A stretch of DNA of 64,000 nt. Origin: Chitinophaga pinensis. GTDB taxonomy: Bacteria; Bacteroidota; Bacteroidia; Bacteroidales; GCA-2748055. The position numbers and the translations under genes were made by a program. The stretch covers positions 1 through 64,000 of the forward strand of contig CAMAZH010000007.1 of assembly GCA_945863035.1 (NCBI GenBank), written 5' to 3'. The notes beneath the pieces were generated by a model that had not been told where the DNA came from, did not search any database, and saw only the letters and a list, made by a program, of their open reading frames with translations. Numbering within the stretch: position 1 is the first letter of the stretch; each line of letters opens with the position of its first letter. Positions 1 through 7,699 of the stretch are shown here, piece after piece.

Positions 1-1
1 C

Positions 2-238
2 AAAAACCAACTACTGCCACAGTGGGAAAAAATAAAAGACCAATTGGTACTGTTCAGGATCGAAGAGTTTGCTAACGATCTTTTTGAACTGTCCATGCGA
101 TTCAATTTCGTTTTTTTGACTAATTATGCAAATAAAATTATTAGTCAGCTGGAAATTATCGATTTAGAAGCCATAAATAAAAGCCTGAATGATTTCCCGC
201 AAATACTGGACAAAATCGACAACAAAATAAAAAAGTAA
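2..238 (+). CDS. C-terminal tail of a hybrid sensor histidine kinase (partial)
   Basis: The reading frame is open from the left edge of the window to the TAA at 236-238, so only about 78 C-terminal residues are visible. They form an amphipathic helical segment containing LLPQWEKIKD, EFANDLFEL and YANKIISQLE. As I know the family, tails of this kind follow the receiver domain of Bacteroidota hybrid kinases and probably act as a small helical, Hpt-like module. A TTG at 44 could be misread as a start, but coding continues upstream of it. A receiver-only protein begins 5 nt downstream, which fits a two-component pair. The kinase core lies outside the window. Confidence 0.6.
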   Translation, partial: KNQLLPQWEKIKDQLVLFRIEEFANDLFELSMRFNFVFLTNYANKIISQLEIIDLEAINKSLNDFPQILDKIDNKIKK

Positions 239-243
239 AAGCA

Positions 244-726
244 ATGAACGAAAATATAAACATTCTTGTGGTGGATGACAATCAGGAAAACCTTAAGGTT
301 GTCAGTAATTTCCTCAAAGAAAAAAAATACAAAATTGCACTGGCAACTGATGGCGAAAGCGCCTTTAAAGTATTGGCAGACAACAAAATCGACCTGATAC
401 TATTGGATGTCATGATGCCTGGAATGGATGGATTTTCAGTGTGCCGGATACTGAAATCGAAAAACGAAACAAAGGAAATCCCAATAATCTTCCTAACCGC
501 TCTGAACGACACGGATGATATAGTCAAAGGATTCCAGATCGGTGGGGTTGACTATATCACCAAGCCCTTTCGAAAGGAGGAATTATATGCCAGAGTAAAT
601 AACCATATCCAGCTGAAGCTTGTTAGAGACACGTTGGTTGCCTGTGAGCTGAACACCCGAAAAACAAGGGACTATTTTATCAAGACACTGTATGAGCTGG
701 GGCAGATAATTGGTAAAAACAAGTAG
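244..726 (+). CDS. Receiver-domain response regulator (REC only)
   Basis: This 160-residue cytoplasmic protein is a CheY-like receiver. The acidic pair DD lies at residues 11-12, the phosphoacceptor is Asp55 in LLDVMMPGMDG, the conserved Thr is in FLTAL, and the Lys is in YITKPF. After the receiver (about residues 5-122) there is only a short helical extension and no DNA-binding or enzymatic output. It lies 5 nt after the hybrid-kinase tail and is almost certainly co-transcribed with it, so it probably receives phosphate from that kinase and acts by protein contact. The following 150 nt hold no recognised signal. Confidence 0.9.
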   Translation: MNENINILVVDDNQENLKVVSNFLKEKKYKIALATDGESAFKVLADNKIDLILLDVMMPGMDGFSVCRILKSKNETKEIPIIFLTALNDTDDIVKGFQIGGVDYITKPFRKEELYARVNNHIQLKLVRDTLVACELNTRKTRDYFIKTLYELGQIIGKNK

Positions 727-880
727 ATCAATAATATCTACTGCCCCATTAATTGCATAAAAAAACACAAGATGTGCTAATATATAAAACCATATATCAA
801 AACTTTACGAATGCAAGAAATAATTTCCCCGGCTATATTTATTAATTACAAACCAAGTTGTATTATGTTTTAACATCAGA

Positions 881-1591
881 TTAATTCATGGGCACATCCA
901 ATAGAAGAAGAAAAGCGTCAATATTTGTCTTTATGCTTATCTCATCACAGTCCCATATACCAATAGCATCGCGTCGTCCAAGCGTCTGACCTCCCGCTTC
1001 CACCTCTCCCCCGATAACAAAAAGATAAAGACCGTTACCTTTCCTGTTCATATGGTAAAGCAATTCGGTGCCCGAGGCGGGTTTCGAAAGGGAGATCCAG
1101 GCATCCTGGTTGATCCATAATTTTTTCTCGTTGGTTTCAGGGGAAACGAAATTGACAATATTATTGAAGAGTCTGGCTGGGTCGTATCGTAATTGCCCAT
1201 ACCGGGGTGTTATGTTTCGGGTTTTCGGGAAAACCCAGATTTGAAGAAGATTCCCTGCCTGATCGGGCAAAGGATTAAACTCAGAATGGGTTATGCCGGA
1301 TCCGGCCGACATGTTCTGCATCTCCCCGGCGGTTATTACCGAACCGTTGCCCATACTGTCCTTATGTTCAAGACTGCCTTCGAGCGGAATGGTGATAATT
1401 TCCATGTTGTCGTGCGGATGCGTTCCAAAACCCTCACCCGCTGCAATAATATCGTCGTTAAGAACCCTCAGGGTACCGAAATGAACTCTTTCGGGATTAT
1501 AGTAATTTGCAAAGCTAAAGGAATGGGCAGCTTTAAGCCAGCCATGATCGGCAAATCCCCGGGATGATGAGGGATGAAAAACAGTTTTCAT
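881..1591 (-). CDS. Pirin family protein (bicupin)
   Basis: This 236-residue protein has the pirin/YhhW bicupin layout. The N-terminal cupin carries the metal-binding HPHDNMEI and the later GSLEHKDS, together with MSAGSGITHSE, which are the usual His/His/Glu/His ligands. The C-terminal cupin (about 130-236) is poorer in ligands, as is normal. Some members oxidise quercetin; others are redox or transcription cofactors, so the substrate is not predictable. There is no signal peptide, so it is cytoplasmic. It is transcribed alone on the minus strand, divergent from the GH5 gene with 115 nt between the starts. Confidence 0.9.
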   Translation of the reverse strand: MKTVFHPSSSRGFADHGWLKAAHSFSFANYYNPERVHFGTLRVLNDDIIAAGEGFGTHPHDNMEIITIPLEGSLEHKDSMGNGSVITAGEMQNMSAGSGITHSEFNPLPDQAGNLLQIWVFPKTRNITPRYGQLRYDPARLFNNIVNFVSPETNEKKLWINQDAWISLSKPASGTELLYHMNRKGNGLYLFVIGGEVEAGGQTLGRRDAIGIWDCDEISIKTNIDAFLLLLDVPMN

Positions 1592-1706
1592 AAATTATTT
1601 CAAAGTTTTAAAATGATTGAAAAATATAAACACCTTAAAACCTTGAAGGTTCAAAGGCAGTTTTATGAAGAAAATAAATATCTTCGTAATCTTAAAAACC
1701 ACTAAC

Positions 1707-2714
1707 ATGAAAAGACTACTCACTATCGCATTCGCGTTGATTGTGCTATTTCCAAACTGTACCCAAAAAGTCACAGAACCTGTTTCCGCCCACGAACAAT
1801 CCCGGAAACTCAGTCGGGGTGTGAATATTATTGGCTACGACGATGCACTGTGGAACGATTACACTACAGGTCGTTTTAAAGAAGACTATTTCAAAAAGAT
1901 TTTTGAAGCCGGCTTTTCGAATGTTCGCATCAACCTTCATCCCTTTTCGCATATGGATAGCAGCTATACCATAAATCCCAAATGGCTTGAAACGCTCGAT
2001 TGGGCAGTTGAAAACGCTGTAGCCGCCGATCTTATGGTAATCCTCGATATGCACGAATACAATGCCATGGCCGATGATCCCGAGGCAAAAAAAGAAATGT
2101 TCTTTTCGGTTTGGAGGCAACTTGCTCCCCGTTACAAAGACCAGCCCGACAATGTGCTTTTTGAACTGCTGAACGAGCCGAATCAGAAGCTAAGCGTGGA
2201 GCTTTGGAACACCTATCTGGCCGAGCTTATTCAAATCGTGCGGGAAACAAACCCAAACCGTACTCTGATTATCGGCCCCGGAAACTGGAACGGAATTGAA
2301 AGTCTCAGCAGCCTCGAGCTTCCTGCTGAGGATAAAAACATCATTGTAACCGTACATTTTTACCACCCTATGGCTTTCACGCATCAGGGCGCTCCCTGGG
2401 CTAAAGATTATAAAGACACCACAGGTGTAACATGGAATGGAAGCGACGAGGAAAAAGCTTTTATTGATGCTAAACTTCAGGTTGCTGCAGATTGGTCGGT
2501 AGCCAACGACAGACCCATATTTCTTGGAGAGTTTGGCGCTTACGATAAAGGAGACATGGAATCAAGGGCACTATATACTTCCTATGTGGCAAGAACTGCT
2601 GAAAGGATGAACTTTAGCTGGGCTTATTGGCAATTCGACAGCGATTTTATCGTTTACGACATCGACAACGAGAAATGGGTTGAGCCAATTTTAAGAGCTC
2701 TCATTGACAATTAG
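1707..2714 (+). CDS. GH5 family glycoside hydrolase, lipoprotein (cellulase/mannanase type)
   Basis: The protein is a clan GH-A TIM barrel of family 5, which hydrolyses beta-1,4-glucans or mannans. The acid/base is Glu157 in LLNEPN and the nucleophile Glu275 in FLGEFGAYD. Other family landmarks are RINLHPF, ILDMHEYN and VHFYHPM. I chose the ATG at 1707 rather than the one at 1665 because it begins a clean lipoprotein signal (MKRLLTIAF, hydrophobic stretch, lipobox LFPNC), which places the enzyme on the periplasmic or outer-membrane surface. It is a single domain of 335 residues with no binding module. It ends 19 nt from the convergent hydrolase gene. Whether the target is cellulose, xyloglucan or mannan cannot be told by eye. 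Confidence 0.88.
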   Translation: MKRLLTIAFALIVLFPNCTQKVTEPVSAHEQSRKLSRGVNIIGYDDALWNDYTTGRFKEDYFKKIFEAGFSNVRINLHPFSHMDSSYTINPKWLETLDWAVENAVAADLMVILDMHEYNAMADDPEAKKEMFFSVWRQLAPRYKDQPDNVLFELLNEPNQKLSVELWNTYLAELIQIVRETNPNRTLIIGPGNWNGIESLSSLELPAEDKNIIVTVHFYHPMAFTHQGAPWAKDYKDTTGVTWNGSDEEKAFIDAKLQVAADWSVANDRPIFLGEFGAYDKGDMESRALYTSYVARTAERMNFSWAYWQFDSDFIVYDIDNEKWVEPILRALIDN

Positions 2715-2733
2715 CAGCCTAACTTTACCCGCA

Positions 2734-3912
2734 TCAGGCCAGAAAACGCCCTGACATCGAAAACACCTTCAAAAACGCCTCGTCAATAAGTGAAGAGTAC
2801 TCTTTCAGATTAACAGGAAAAGGATTTTCATGAATACTGGGGAATTTAAAGTCCATCATCTTTATGTTTTTGGCGGAGCAAGAGGTTCGGGACAACAACT
2901 CTACGGTTGGTTTGGACGGAATCACCAGGTCGTTAAGCAGCGGTATCGCAAGGATCCTGGATTTATATTTTTTCAGGGTCTTTTCACGGAAATTCCGAAA
3001 TCCGTCATAGGAGACCATCGAGCGGAAGGCTCTTCCCATGCCGGTATCTTCCAGAACGGTTCGCATGGATGAGTTATCACGGATATCCTCGTCCATCTCT
3101 TTCATGTAGTAATAATAGATTCGCTCAAAGGCTTTGTTGTCCATAATATACTTCGATATCCCGTTCATTTCCTGAAACAGTGATCCCCCGGCAAAAAAGA
3201 CGAACTTCGATTCGTCGAAAATATTATCGGGGTTGGCAATCATCAGGCATTCGGCCAAAAAAACGCCGATTGAATAGGAAAACACGTCGATTGAACTGTC
3301 CTTTTCAAAAATCTCGTGATTCCCGGCTTTTATGTCTTTGAGAAGAGCAGTAAGATCCAGGGCGCTCTGATAACCAGACAGGAAGAATCGCTGTGGCACA
3401 TCGGTAAGGCGCTGACTCAGCACAAAGTTCGCGATACTCAACTCTTTGATATCTGCGTATTGGGCGCTTCGCTTTTCTATGCCTGAGACCATTTCGTTGC
3501 GGTCGGTCCATTCGGGCAGACTTCTGTTCATATGGAATGAAATGGGGAACATCAGTACCGGCTTCCCTGTCGATTCGCAAAGGTATCGGGCCCAGGCGAG
3601 ATGTTTGAACCAACTTCTTTCATTCAAACCATGGAGCAAAAGGATTACCGAATTGTATTTTTTACCGGCTTGGGGCACAAACAGAGGGTACTTGAATTTG
3701 CGGTTCTCAGCGATTTGTCCATCTTCACTACCAGGAAAAAAACGGTTTTCCGGCTCGGAAGAATCGTATATCAGTCGAGGGGAAGAGAAGCCAAGATTGA
3801 ATATCGTGGTCTCTGAACCGGGAATATCGATGCGGTCTTTGTTTAAATCGAACAAATCTTTCAATAAATAAAACTGCTCACTTAACTTCATGGTTTCAAT
3901 AATTTCACGCAA
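2734..3912 (-). CDS. Alpha/beta-hydrolase-fold protein of unknown substrate
   Basis: This 392-residue protein lacks a signal peptide. It shows an alpha/beta-hydrolase core: a strand and oxyanion segment VILLLHGLNER at about 85-95, a nucleophile-elbow-like VFSYSIGVF, a late acidic residue region (IPLLNDLVIP) and a His near the C-terminus (FPSIHENPFP). It resembles the Bacteroidota DUF6051 group as I recall it, which is uncharacterised. It shares its 200-nt upstream region with the divergent LytTR regulator gene, including three direct repeats, so it may be part of that regulon. An in-frame downstream ATG (MKLSEQFYL) is an alternative start. Confidence 0.65.
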   Translation of the reverse strand: MREIIETMKLSEQFYLLKDLFDLNKDRIDIPGSETTIFNLGFSSPRLIYDSSEPENRFFPGSEDGQIAENRKFKYPLFVPQAGKKYNSVILLLHGLNERSWFKHLAWARYLCESTGKPVLMFPISFHMNRSLPEWTDRNEMVSGIEKRSAQYADIKELSIANFVLSQRLTDVPQRFFLSGYQSALDLTALLKDIKAGNHEIFEKDSSIDVFSYSIGVFLAECLMIANPDNIFDESKFVFFAGGSLFQEMNGISKYIMDNKAFERIYYYYMKEMDEDIRDNSSMRTVLEDTGMGRAFRSMVSYDGFRNFREKTLKKYKSRILAIPLLNDLVIPSKPTVELLSRTSCSAKNIKMMDFKFPSIHENPFPVNLKEYSSLIDEAFLKVFSMSGRFLA

Positions 3913-3960
3913 GTTAACTACTCTCCGGGGTAGGTGGCAAACAAAAGGGATTTCTCAGGC

Positions 3961-4018
3961 TCTCAGGGGACCAAATGAGACATTCAGGGGTGAAAATCCG
4001 CATTCAGGGGTGAAAATC
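3961..4018. promoter_or_regulatory. Three phased direct repeats, probable LytTR binding sites
   Basis: Two perfect 18-bp copies of CATTCAGGGGTGAAAATC lie at 3981-3998 and 4001-4018. A third, weaker copy (TCTCAGGGGACCAAAT) lies at 3961-3976. The spacings are 20 and 21 bp, two helical turns, which is the arrangement LytTR regulators favour. Each core TTCAGGGGTGAA also has TTCA/TGAA dyad ends. The repeats sit between the divergent hydrolase (start 3912) and the LytTR gene (start 4113). I infer autoregulation and possibly control of the hydrolase. Confidence 0.6.
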
Positions 4019-4086
4019 GAAGGGCTTAAAACAGCCATATAGCCGGGAAATATTTTTCAGCATAGTAGGGATACGGTTTTTTTAGA

Positions 4087-4094
4087 TATTTTTG
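4087..4094 (+). promoter_or_regulatory. -7 element upstream of the LytTR regulator gene
   Basis: TATTTTTG matches the Bacteroidota -7 consensus TAnnTTTG. No TTTG is present at the -33 position, as expected if the promoter needs an activator bound at the upstream repeats. Transcription would begin near 4101, which rules out the upstream in-frame TTG at 4092 and supports the ATG at 4113. Confidence 0.4.
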
Positions 4095-4112
4095 CTTAGA
4101 AAGTTTCTGCTG

Positions 4113-4967
4113 ATGCTGATTTGGGAAAAAAACATACCTACCTATCTTACGGGGAAAACAAACATTGTTCGGTTTGTTCTCTTTACTGCGGTCTTTGCCC
4201 TGGTATTCATTAATATTTATGCCCCTTTTGGAGTAGATACCTGGTACAATGTAACAGAGCTTGAGCTATTCTTTTACAGCAGTCTGGTTATTCTTCTGGG
4301 AATGCTGGTAATTGTTATCAGCAGGGTTCTTATGTGGCAGTTCAGCCGGAAAAAAGCATTACGTTATGGGGAATATGCCATCTGGATTTTTGGGGAAATT
4401 GTACTTATGGCACTCGCATACTCCCTGATTCAGAAGCATTTTCTTGAAGGCACAGCGGATTTTGCATCGGCATTCAAGAAATCACTTCAACTAACGGCAC
4501 TTGTGATCCTCCTGCCCTATGCAATATTGTGGCTTTACCTTTCTCTCCAGGAAAAAAGCCGGCTTTTGGAAAAATTCTCCCATGAACCTCCAAAAGAAAT
4601 TGTGCCCTCCGGAATGATACCGTTTCATGACGAGAAGAAGGTTTTGCGTATTTCCGTTAAAAGCGACGACCTGCTTTATCTCGAATCGGCTGACAATTAC
4701 GTTTTTATACACTATCTGGATCACAAGAAAGTTTCCCGGTTCATGGTCAGAAACAGTCTTAAGAAACTGGAACCGGATCTCGCAAAACGCGGTCTTGTGC
4801 GTTGTCACCGGTCTTTTATGGTCAATTTCGAGAAAGTTAAACTGATCAAAAAAGAAAAAGATGGGCTCAACATCGAGTTGGACTTGCCTGATAAACTTAC
4901 GGTTCCCGTCTCAAAAACATACATAGAGCATGTCATTCGCAAGTTTTCGGATAACAGCACTGTTTGA
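4113..4967 (+). CDS. Membrane-bound LytTR-family transcriptional regulator
   Basis: This 284-residue protein has four hydrophobic segments in the first 150 residues (for example FVLFTAVFALVFINIYAPFG and a late LTALVILLPYAILWLYL) and a C-terminal LytTR DNA-binding domain (about 178-275). The latter has the family signatures LLYLESADNYV, VRNSLKKLE and VRCHRSFMVN. There is no receiver domain, so it is a one-component regulator that senses in or near the membrane. The ATG start at 4113 is preferred over a TTG at 4092, which overlaps the -7 element. The upstream phased repeats suggest it controls its own gene and perhaps the divergent hydrolase; the lipoprotein gene downstream has its own strong promoter. 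Confidence 0.85.
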   Translation: MLIWEKNIPTYLTGKTNIVRFVLFTAVFALVFINIYAPFGVDTWYNVTELELFFYSSLVILLGMLVIVISRVLMWQFSRKKALRYGEYAIWIFGEIVLMALAYSLIQKHFLEGTADFASAFKKSLQLTALVILLPYAILWLYLSLQEKSRLLEKFSHEPPKEIVPSGMIPFHDEKKVLRISVKSDDLLYLESADNYVFIHYLDHKKVSRFMVRNSLKKLEPDLAKRGLVRCHRSFMVNFEKVKLIKKEKDGLNIELDLPDKLTVPVSKTYIEHVIRKFSDNSTV

Positions 4968-5009
4968 GTTTGACTTTTTGTTCCGGGTTGATATTGGAAG
5001 TCTTTTCTC

Positions 5010-5040
5010 TTTGAACATTCGCTTCCATACTCTACATTTG
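5010..5040 (+). promoter_or_regulatory. Consensus Bacteroidota promoter
   Basis: TTTG at 5010-5013 is followed by 19 nt and then TACATTTG at 5033-5040, an exact match to the -33/-7 primary sigma consensus. The predicted transcript starts near 5047, about 28 nt before the ATG at 5075. It is the best promoter in the window. Confidence 0.75.
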
Positions 5041-5074
5041 ATTGACCAAAGTGTAATTCATAAAATATCAAGAT

Positions 5075-5632
5075 ATGAAACCTGATTCCCAAAGTAAAAG
5101 TTTCAAGAAAGTGACAGTAACCAGCCTGATGGTACTCATCGGTTTGTGTTTTTTGTCATCCTGCACAAACATCTACTACGAGAATCCTCAACCAGCAGGA
5201 CAGGAAAACATGGATGAATTCCCCAAAAAACTTTTAGGGACCTATGTGGATTATGAAGACGGGGACACTGTTATTGTTGTTTACTCTGACGGCTTCAGTT
5301 TGAACCTCAACGAGAACGACGTGAAAATCCCCCTGAGCGAAAAAACGGTCTTGCGTAAATACAAGGCATACTATTTCTTAAGTCTCCAGCAGGAAGAAAC
5401 CAATCTGTGGACTGTTTATATTGTTAAACCCGGAAAGAAGAAGACTTTGGATTTATACGATATCTCAACCGAAGAAGGGCCTATGGAGCAACTCAGGGCA
5501 ATAACAGAGGTGAAAGAATACGATCAGGATCAGGAGAAATCCTATACGATGTATATTAATCCGAATTTGGCCGAAATGGATCAGATCATTAAGTCCGGGT
5601 TGTTACAGCCTACGCAAAAGTTGAAGAAGTAA
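5075..5632 (+). CDS. Lipoprotein of unknown function
   Basis: This 185-residue protein has a lipoprotein signal: basic start, hydrophobic run VTSLMVLIGLCFL and lipobox LSSC with Cys at about residue 30. The mature part is a compact mixed alpha/beta domain rich in Glu, Lys and Tyr, without recognisable catalytic motifs. The strong promoter at 5010-5040 gives it its own transcript after the LytTR gene; a hotdog thioesterase begins 52 nt after its stop. I do not recognise the family. Confidence 0.75.
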   Translation: MKPDSQSKSFKKVTVTSLMVLIGLCFLSSCTNIYYENPQPAGQENMDEFPKKLLGTYVDYEDGDTVIVVYSDGFSLNLNENDVKIPLSEKTVLRKYKAYYFLSLQQEETNLWTVYIVKPGKKKTLDLYDISTEEGPMEQLRAITEVKEYDQDQEKSYTMYINPNLAEMDQIIKSGLLQPTQKLKK

Positions 5633-5684
5633 ATCGAAATTCAGAAAATCCCAATTGCAACCGCGGCTGCAAAAAATCAAGAGA

Positions 5685-6095
5685 ATGAATGTAAAAGTCC
5701 CTTTCGAATATGAATTCACCGTAACCGACGACTTGCTCGATGGCTACAATCATGTTAACAATGCCCGATACCTTGACCTTTATGAAAGAGCCCGGTGGGA
5801 AATTCTAGAGAAAAGCGGTCTAGGCAGGGAAACGGTGCACGAAAAAAGAATCGGGCCAGTGATTATTGAGGTTACAGTTCGTTTCAGTCTGGAATTGCTC
5901 CCGGGAGAAAGAATTAAAATATTCACCACGAGCAGAAGAAAGAACGAACTGGTATTGCTTTTCGAGCAAAAGATGGTTACATCCGGTGGTAAAACTGCCA
6001 GCAAGGCGCTTTTCACAACCGCACTTTTTGACCTTGAGACCCGGAAAATGGTCAGACCGGATGAGATTTGGATTAAAGCAATGGGGCTGGAATAG
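5685..6095 (+). CDS. Acyl-CoA thioesterase, 4HBT hotdog fold
   Basis: This protein of about 136 residues is a 4-hydroxybenzoyl-CoA-thioesterase-like hotdog. It contains the N-terminal active-site motif DGYNHVNNARYLDLYERAR and the long central strand region IGPVIIEVTVRFSLEL, and probably hydrolyses acyl-CoA or acyl-ACP thioesters in the cytoplasm. The ATG at 5685 is preferred over a TTG at 5655, because the extra ten residues are not part of the fold. It follows the lipoprotein in the same direction. The acyl substrate cannot be predicted. Confidence 0.85.
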   Translation: MNVKVPFEYEFTVTDDLLDGYNHVNNARYLDLYERARWEILEKSGLGRETVHEKRIGPVIIEVTVRFSLELLPGERIKIFTTSRRKNELVLLFEQKMVTSGGKTASKALFTTALFDLETRKMVRPDEIWIKAMGLE

Positions 6096-6339
6096 GGATT
6101 ACTTATGAAAGTTCTGGTCTGCACAAGTTTACAATTCTGCCGCGAAGGTTTGAAATGTCTTTTTCCAACCCTTACTTATCAGGAGCGCCATCAATGAATT
6201 TGCCGCACATTACTTTGTATTTTCACGTCTTTGTACTCAGCAATAGGATTAATCGGGAATTGAATTATTTCGGTATTGGATTTGAACTTCAAAAAAAAAT
6301 AGCCTTACTTTACTTGCTATTTCAAACACATACCCTCAA

Positions 6340-7671
6340 ATGCGAAACATAAAGTTTGAATATAAAATAACTGCTGTTTATCTTATTCTGGGTGGGCTTT
6401 GGATATTGTTCTCGGATAACCTGCTATATTTGTTATTTAACGACAGAGAGGCATTAACCCAGATGCAAACCTACAAAGGCTGGTTTTATGTTGTAATTAC
6501 CGCCCTCCTGCTATACTCCCTGTTAAAAAAGCATCTTGTAAAACTCAGATCCGCCGAGCAAAAGGCAGTTGAAAACGACAGGCTCAAAACGGCTTTCATG
6601 CAGAATATCTCCCATGAGATCAGAACCCCTATGAACGGGATAATTGGGTTTGCGGGACTTCTAAAAAGTGAAACCTTAAGCGAGGAGCAAAAATCGCAAT
6701 ATCTTGATATCATCATAAAAAGTTCGGAACAGCTGCTGACTATTGTTAATGCTGTACTCGACATGTCTCTTATTGAATCGGGCACTTTATCCACACTCAA
6801 GAGCAATGTCAACCTTAACGAAATCATGGATGATGTTTACCAAGCCAATATTTCCCAAATTAATAGGGGTATTACTTTTTCTATTCGCAAGGGACTTAAA
6901 GACAAGGAAAGCAATATTACCACCGACAACATCAAAATCAGGCAGGTATTGCAAAACCTTTTAAGCAATGCCATCAAGTTTACAGAACAGGGAAGTATCG
7001 AATTGGGCTACAGCCTGAAGGGAAACGAATTGGAGTTTTATATAAAGGATACCGGCATTGGCATTGATTCGGATATGCATAATGAAATTTTCAATCGGTT
7101 TTTCCAAACCGAAAAAGGAATAGAGAAGTTGTATGAAGGAGTTGGCCTTGGCCTCGCAATTTGCAAAGGCAATATCGATCTGTTGAAGGGTAGGATCTGG
7201 CTGGAGTCCGAGCCGGGAAAAGGATCAACATTTTTCTTCACCATACCCTACATTCCAACAACCAACGAGGACGAGAACATCGATAAGAAGGACGAAAATG
7301 CTCAAAACATGAAAGAAACTTCGATACTGATTGTTGAAGATGAAGAGAGCAATTTTCTATACATTAAGGAATTGTTCGAAGGTACCGGGGTTGTAATTCT
7401 CCATGCCAAAAACGGAAAGGAAGCGGTTGACATGTGCCTGAATCACAATAATATAAATCTAATCCTGATGGATTTGAAAATGCCGGTAATGAACGGGTTT
7501 GAAGCCACAAAACTGATACGGGAGCTTTATCCGGGATTACCCATCGTTGCACAGTCGGCCTTCGCACTCGGAGAGGAAAGGGAAAAAGCCCTAAAAGCAG
7601 GATGTAATGAGTACATTTCAAAGCCCTTCAAAAAAGAAGAGCTAATGGCACTTTTAAATAGTTTAAATTAA
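6340..7671 (+). CDS. Hybrid sensor histidine kinase with C-terminal receiver
   Basis: This 443-residue inner-membrane protein has two transmembrane helices (about 8-30 and 46-64) enclosing a very short periplasmic loop, then HisKA with phosphoacceptor His92 in SHEIRTPMNG, and HATPase_c with N (LLSNAIKF), G1 (DTGIGID) and G2 (GVGLGLAI) boxes. A receiver follows, with VEDEE, Asp378 in ILMDLKMP and the Lys in ISKPF. No separate sensor domain is present, so the signal is probably sensed within the membrane. It lies 28 nt before a YfcC-type transporter, which may be its regulatory or sensing partner. The receiver closely resembles the stand-alone receiver at 35246-35638. Confidence 0.93.
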   Translation: MRNIKFEYKITAVYLILGGLWILFSDNLLYLLFNDREALTQMQTYKGWFYVVITALLLYSLLKKHLVKLRSAEQKAVENDRLKTAFMQNISHEIRTPMNGIIGFAGLLKSETLSEEQKSQYLDIIIKSSEQLLTIVNAVLDMSLIESGTLSTLKSNVNLNEIMDDVYQANISQINRGITFSIRKGLKDKESNITTDNIKIRQVLQNLLSNAIKFTEQGSIELGYSLKGNELEFYIKDTGIGIDSDMHNEIFNRFFQTEKGIEKLYEGVGLGLAICKGNIDLLKGRIWLESEPGKGSTFFFTIPYIPTTNEDENIDKKDENAQNMKETSILIVEDEESNFLYIKELFEGTGVVILHAKNGKEAVDMCLNHNNINLILMDLKMPVMNGFEATKLIRELYPGLPIVAQSAFALGEEREKALKAGCNEYISKPFKKEELMALLNSLN

Positions 7672-7699
7672 CCAACTCAGGATTAGCGATTTATTTTTT

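Noticed and set aside
6155-6352. 65-codon open frame before the hybrid kinase
   Set aside because: It overlaps the kinase start in another frame, has no recognisable features and looks like intergenic chance sequence.
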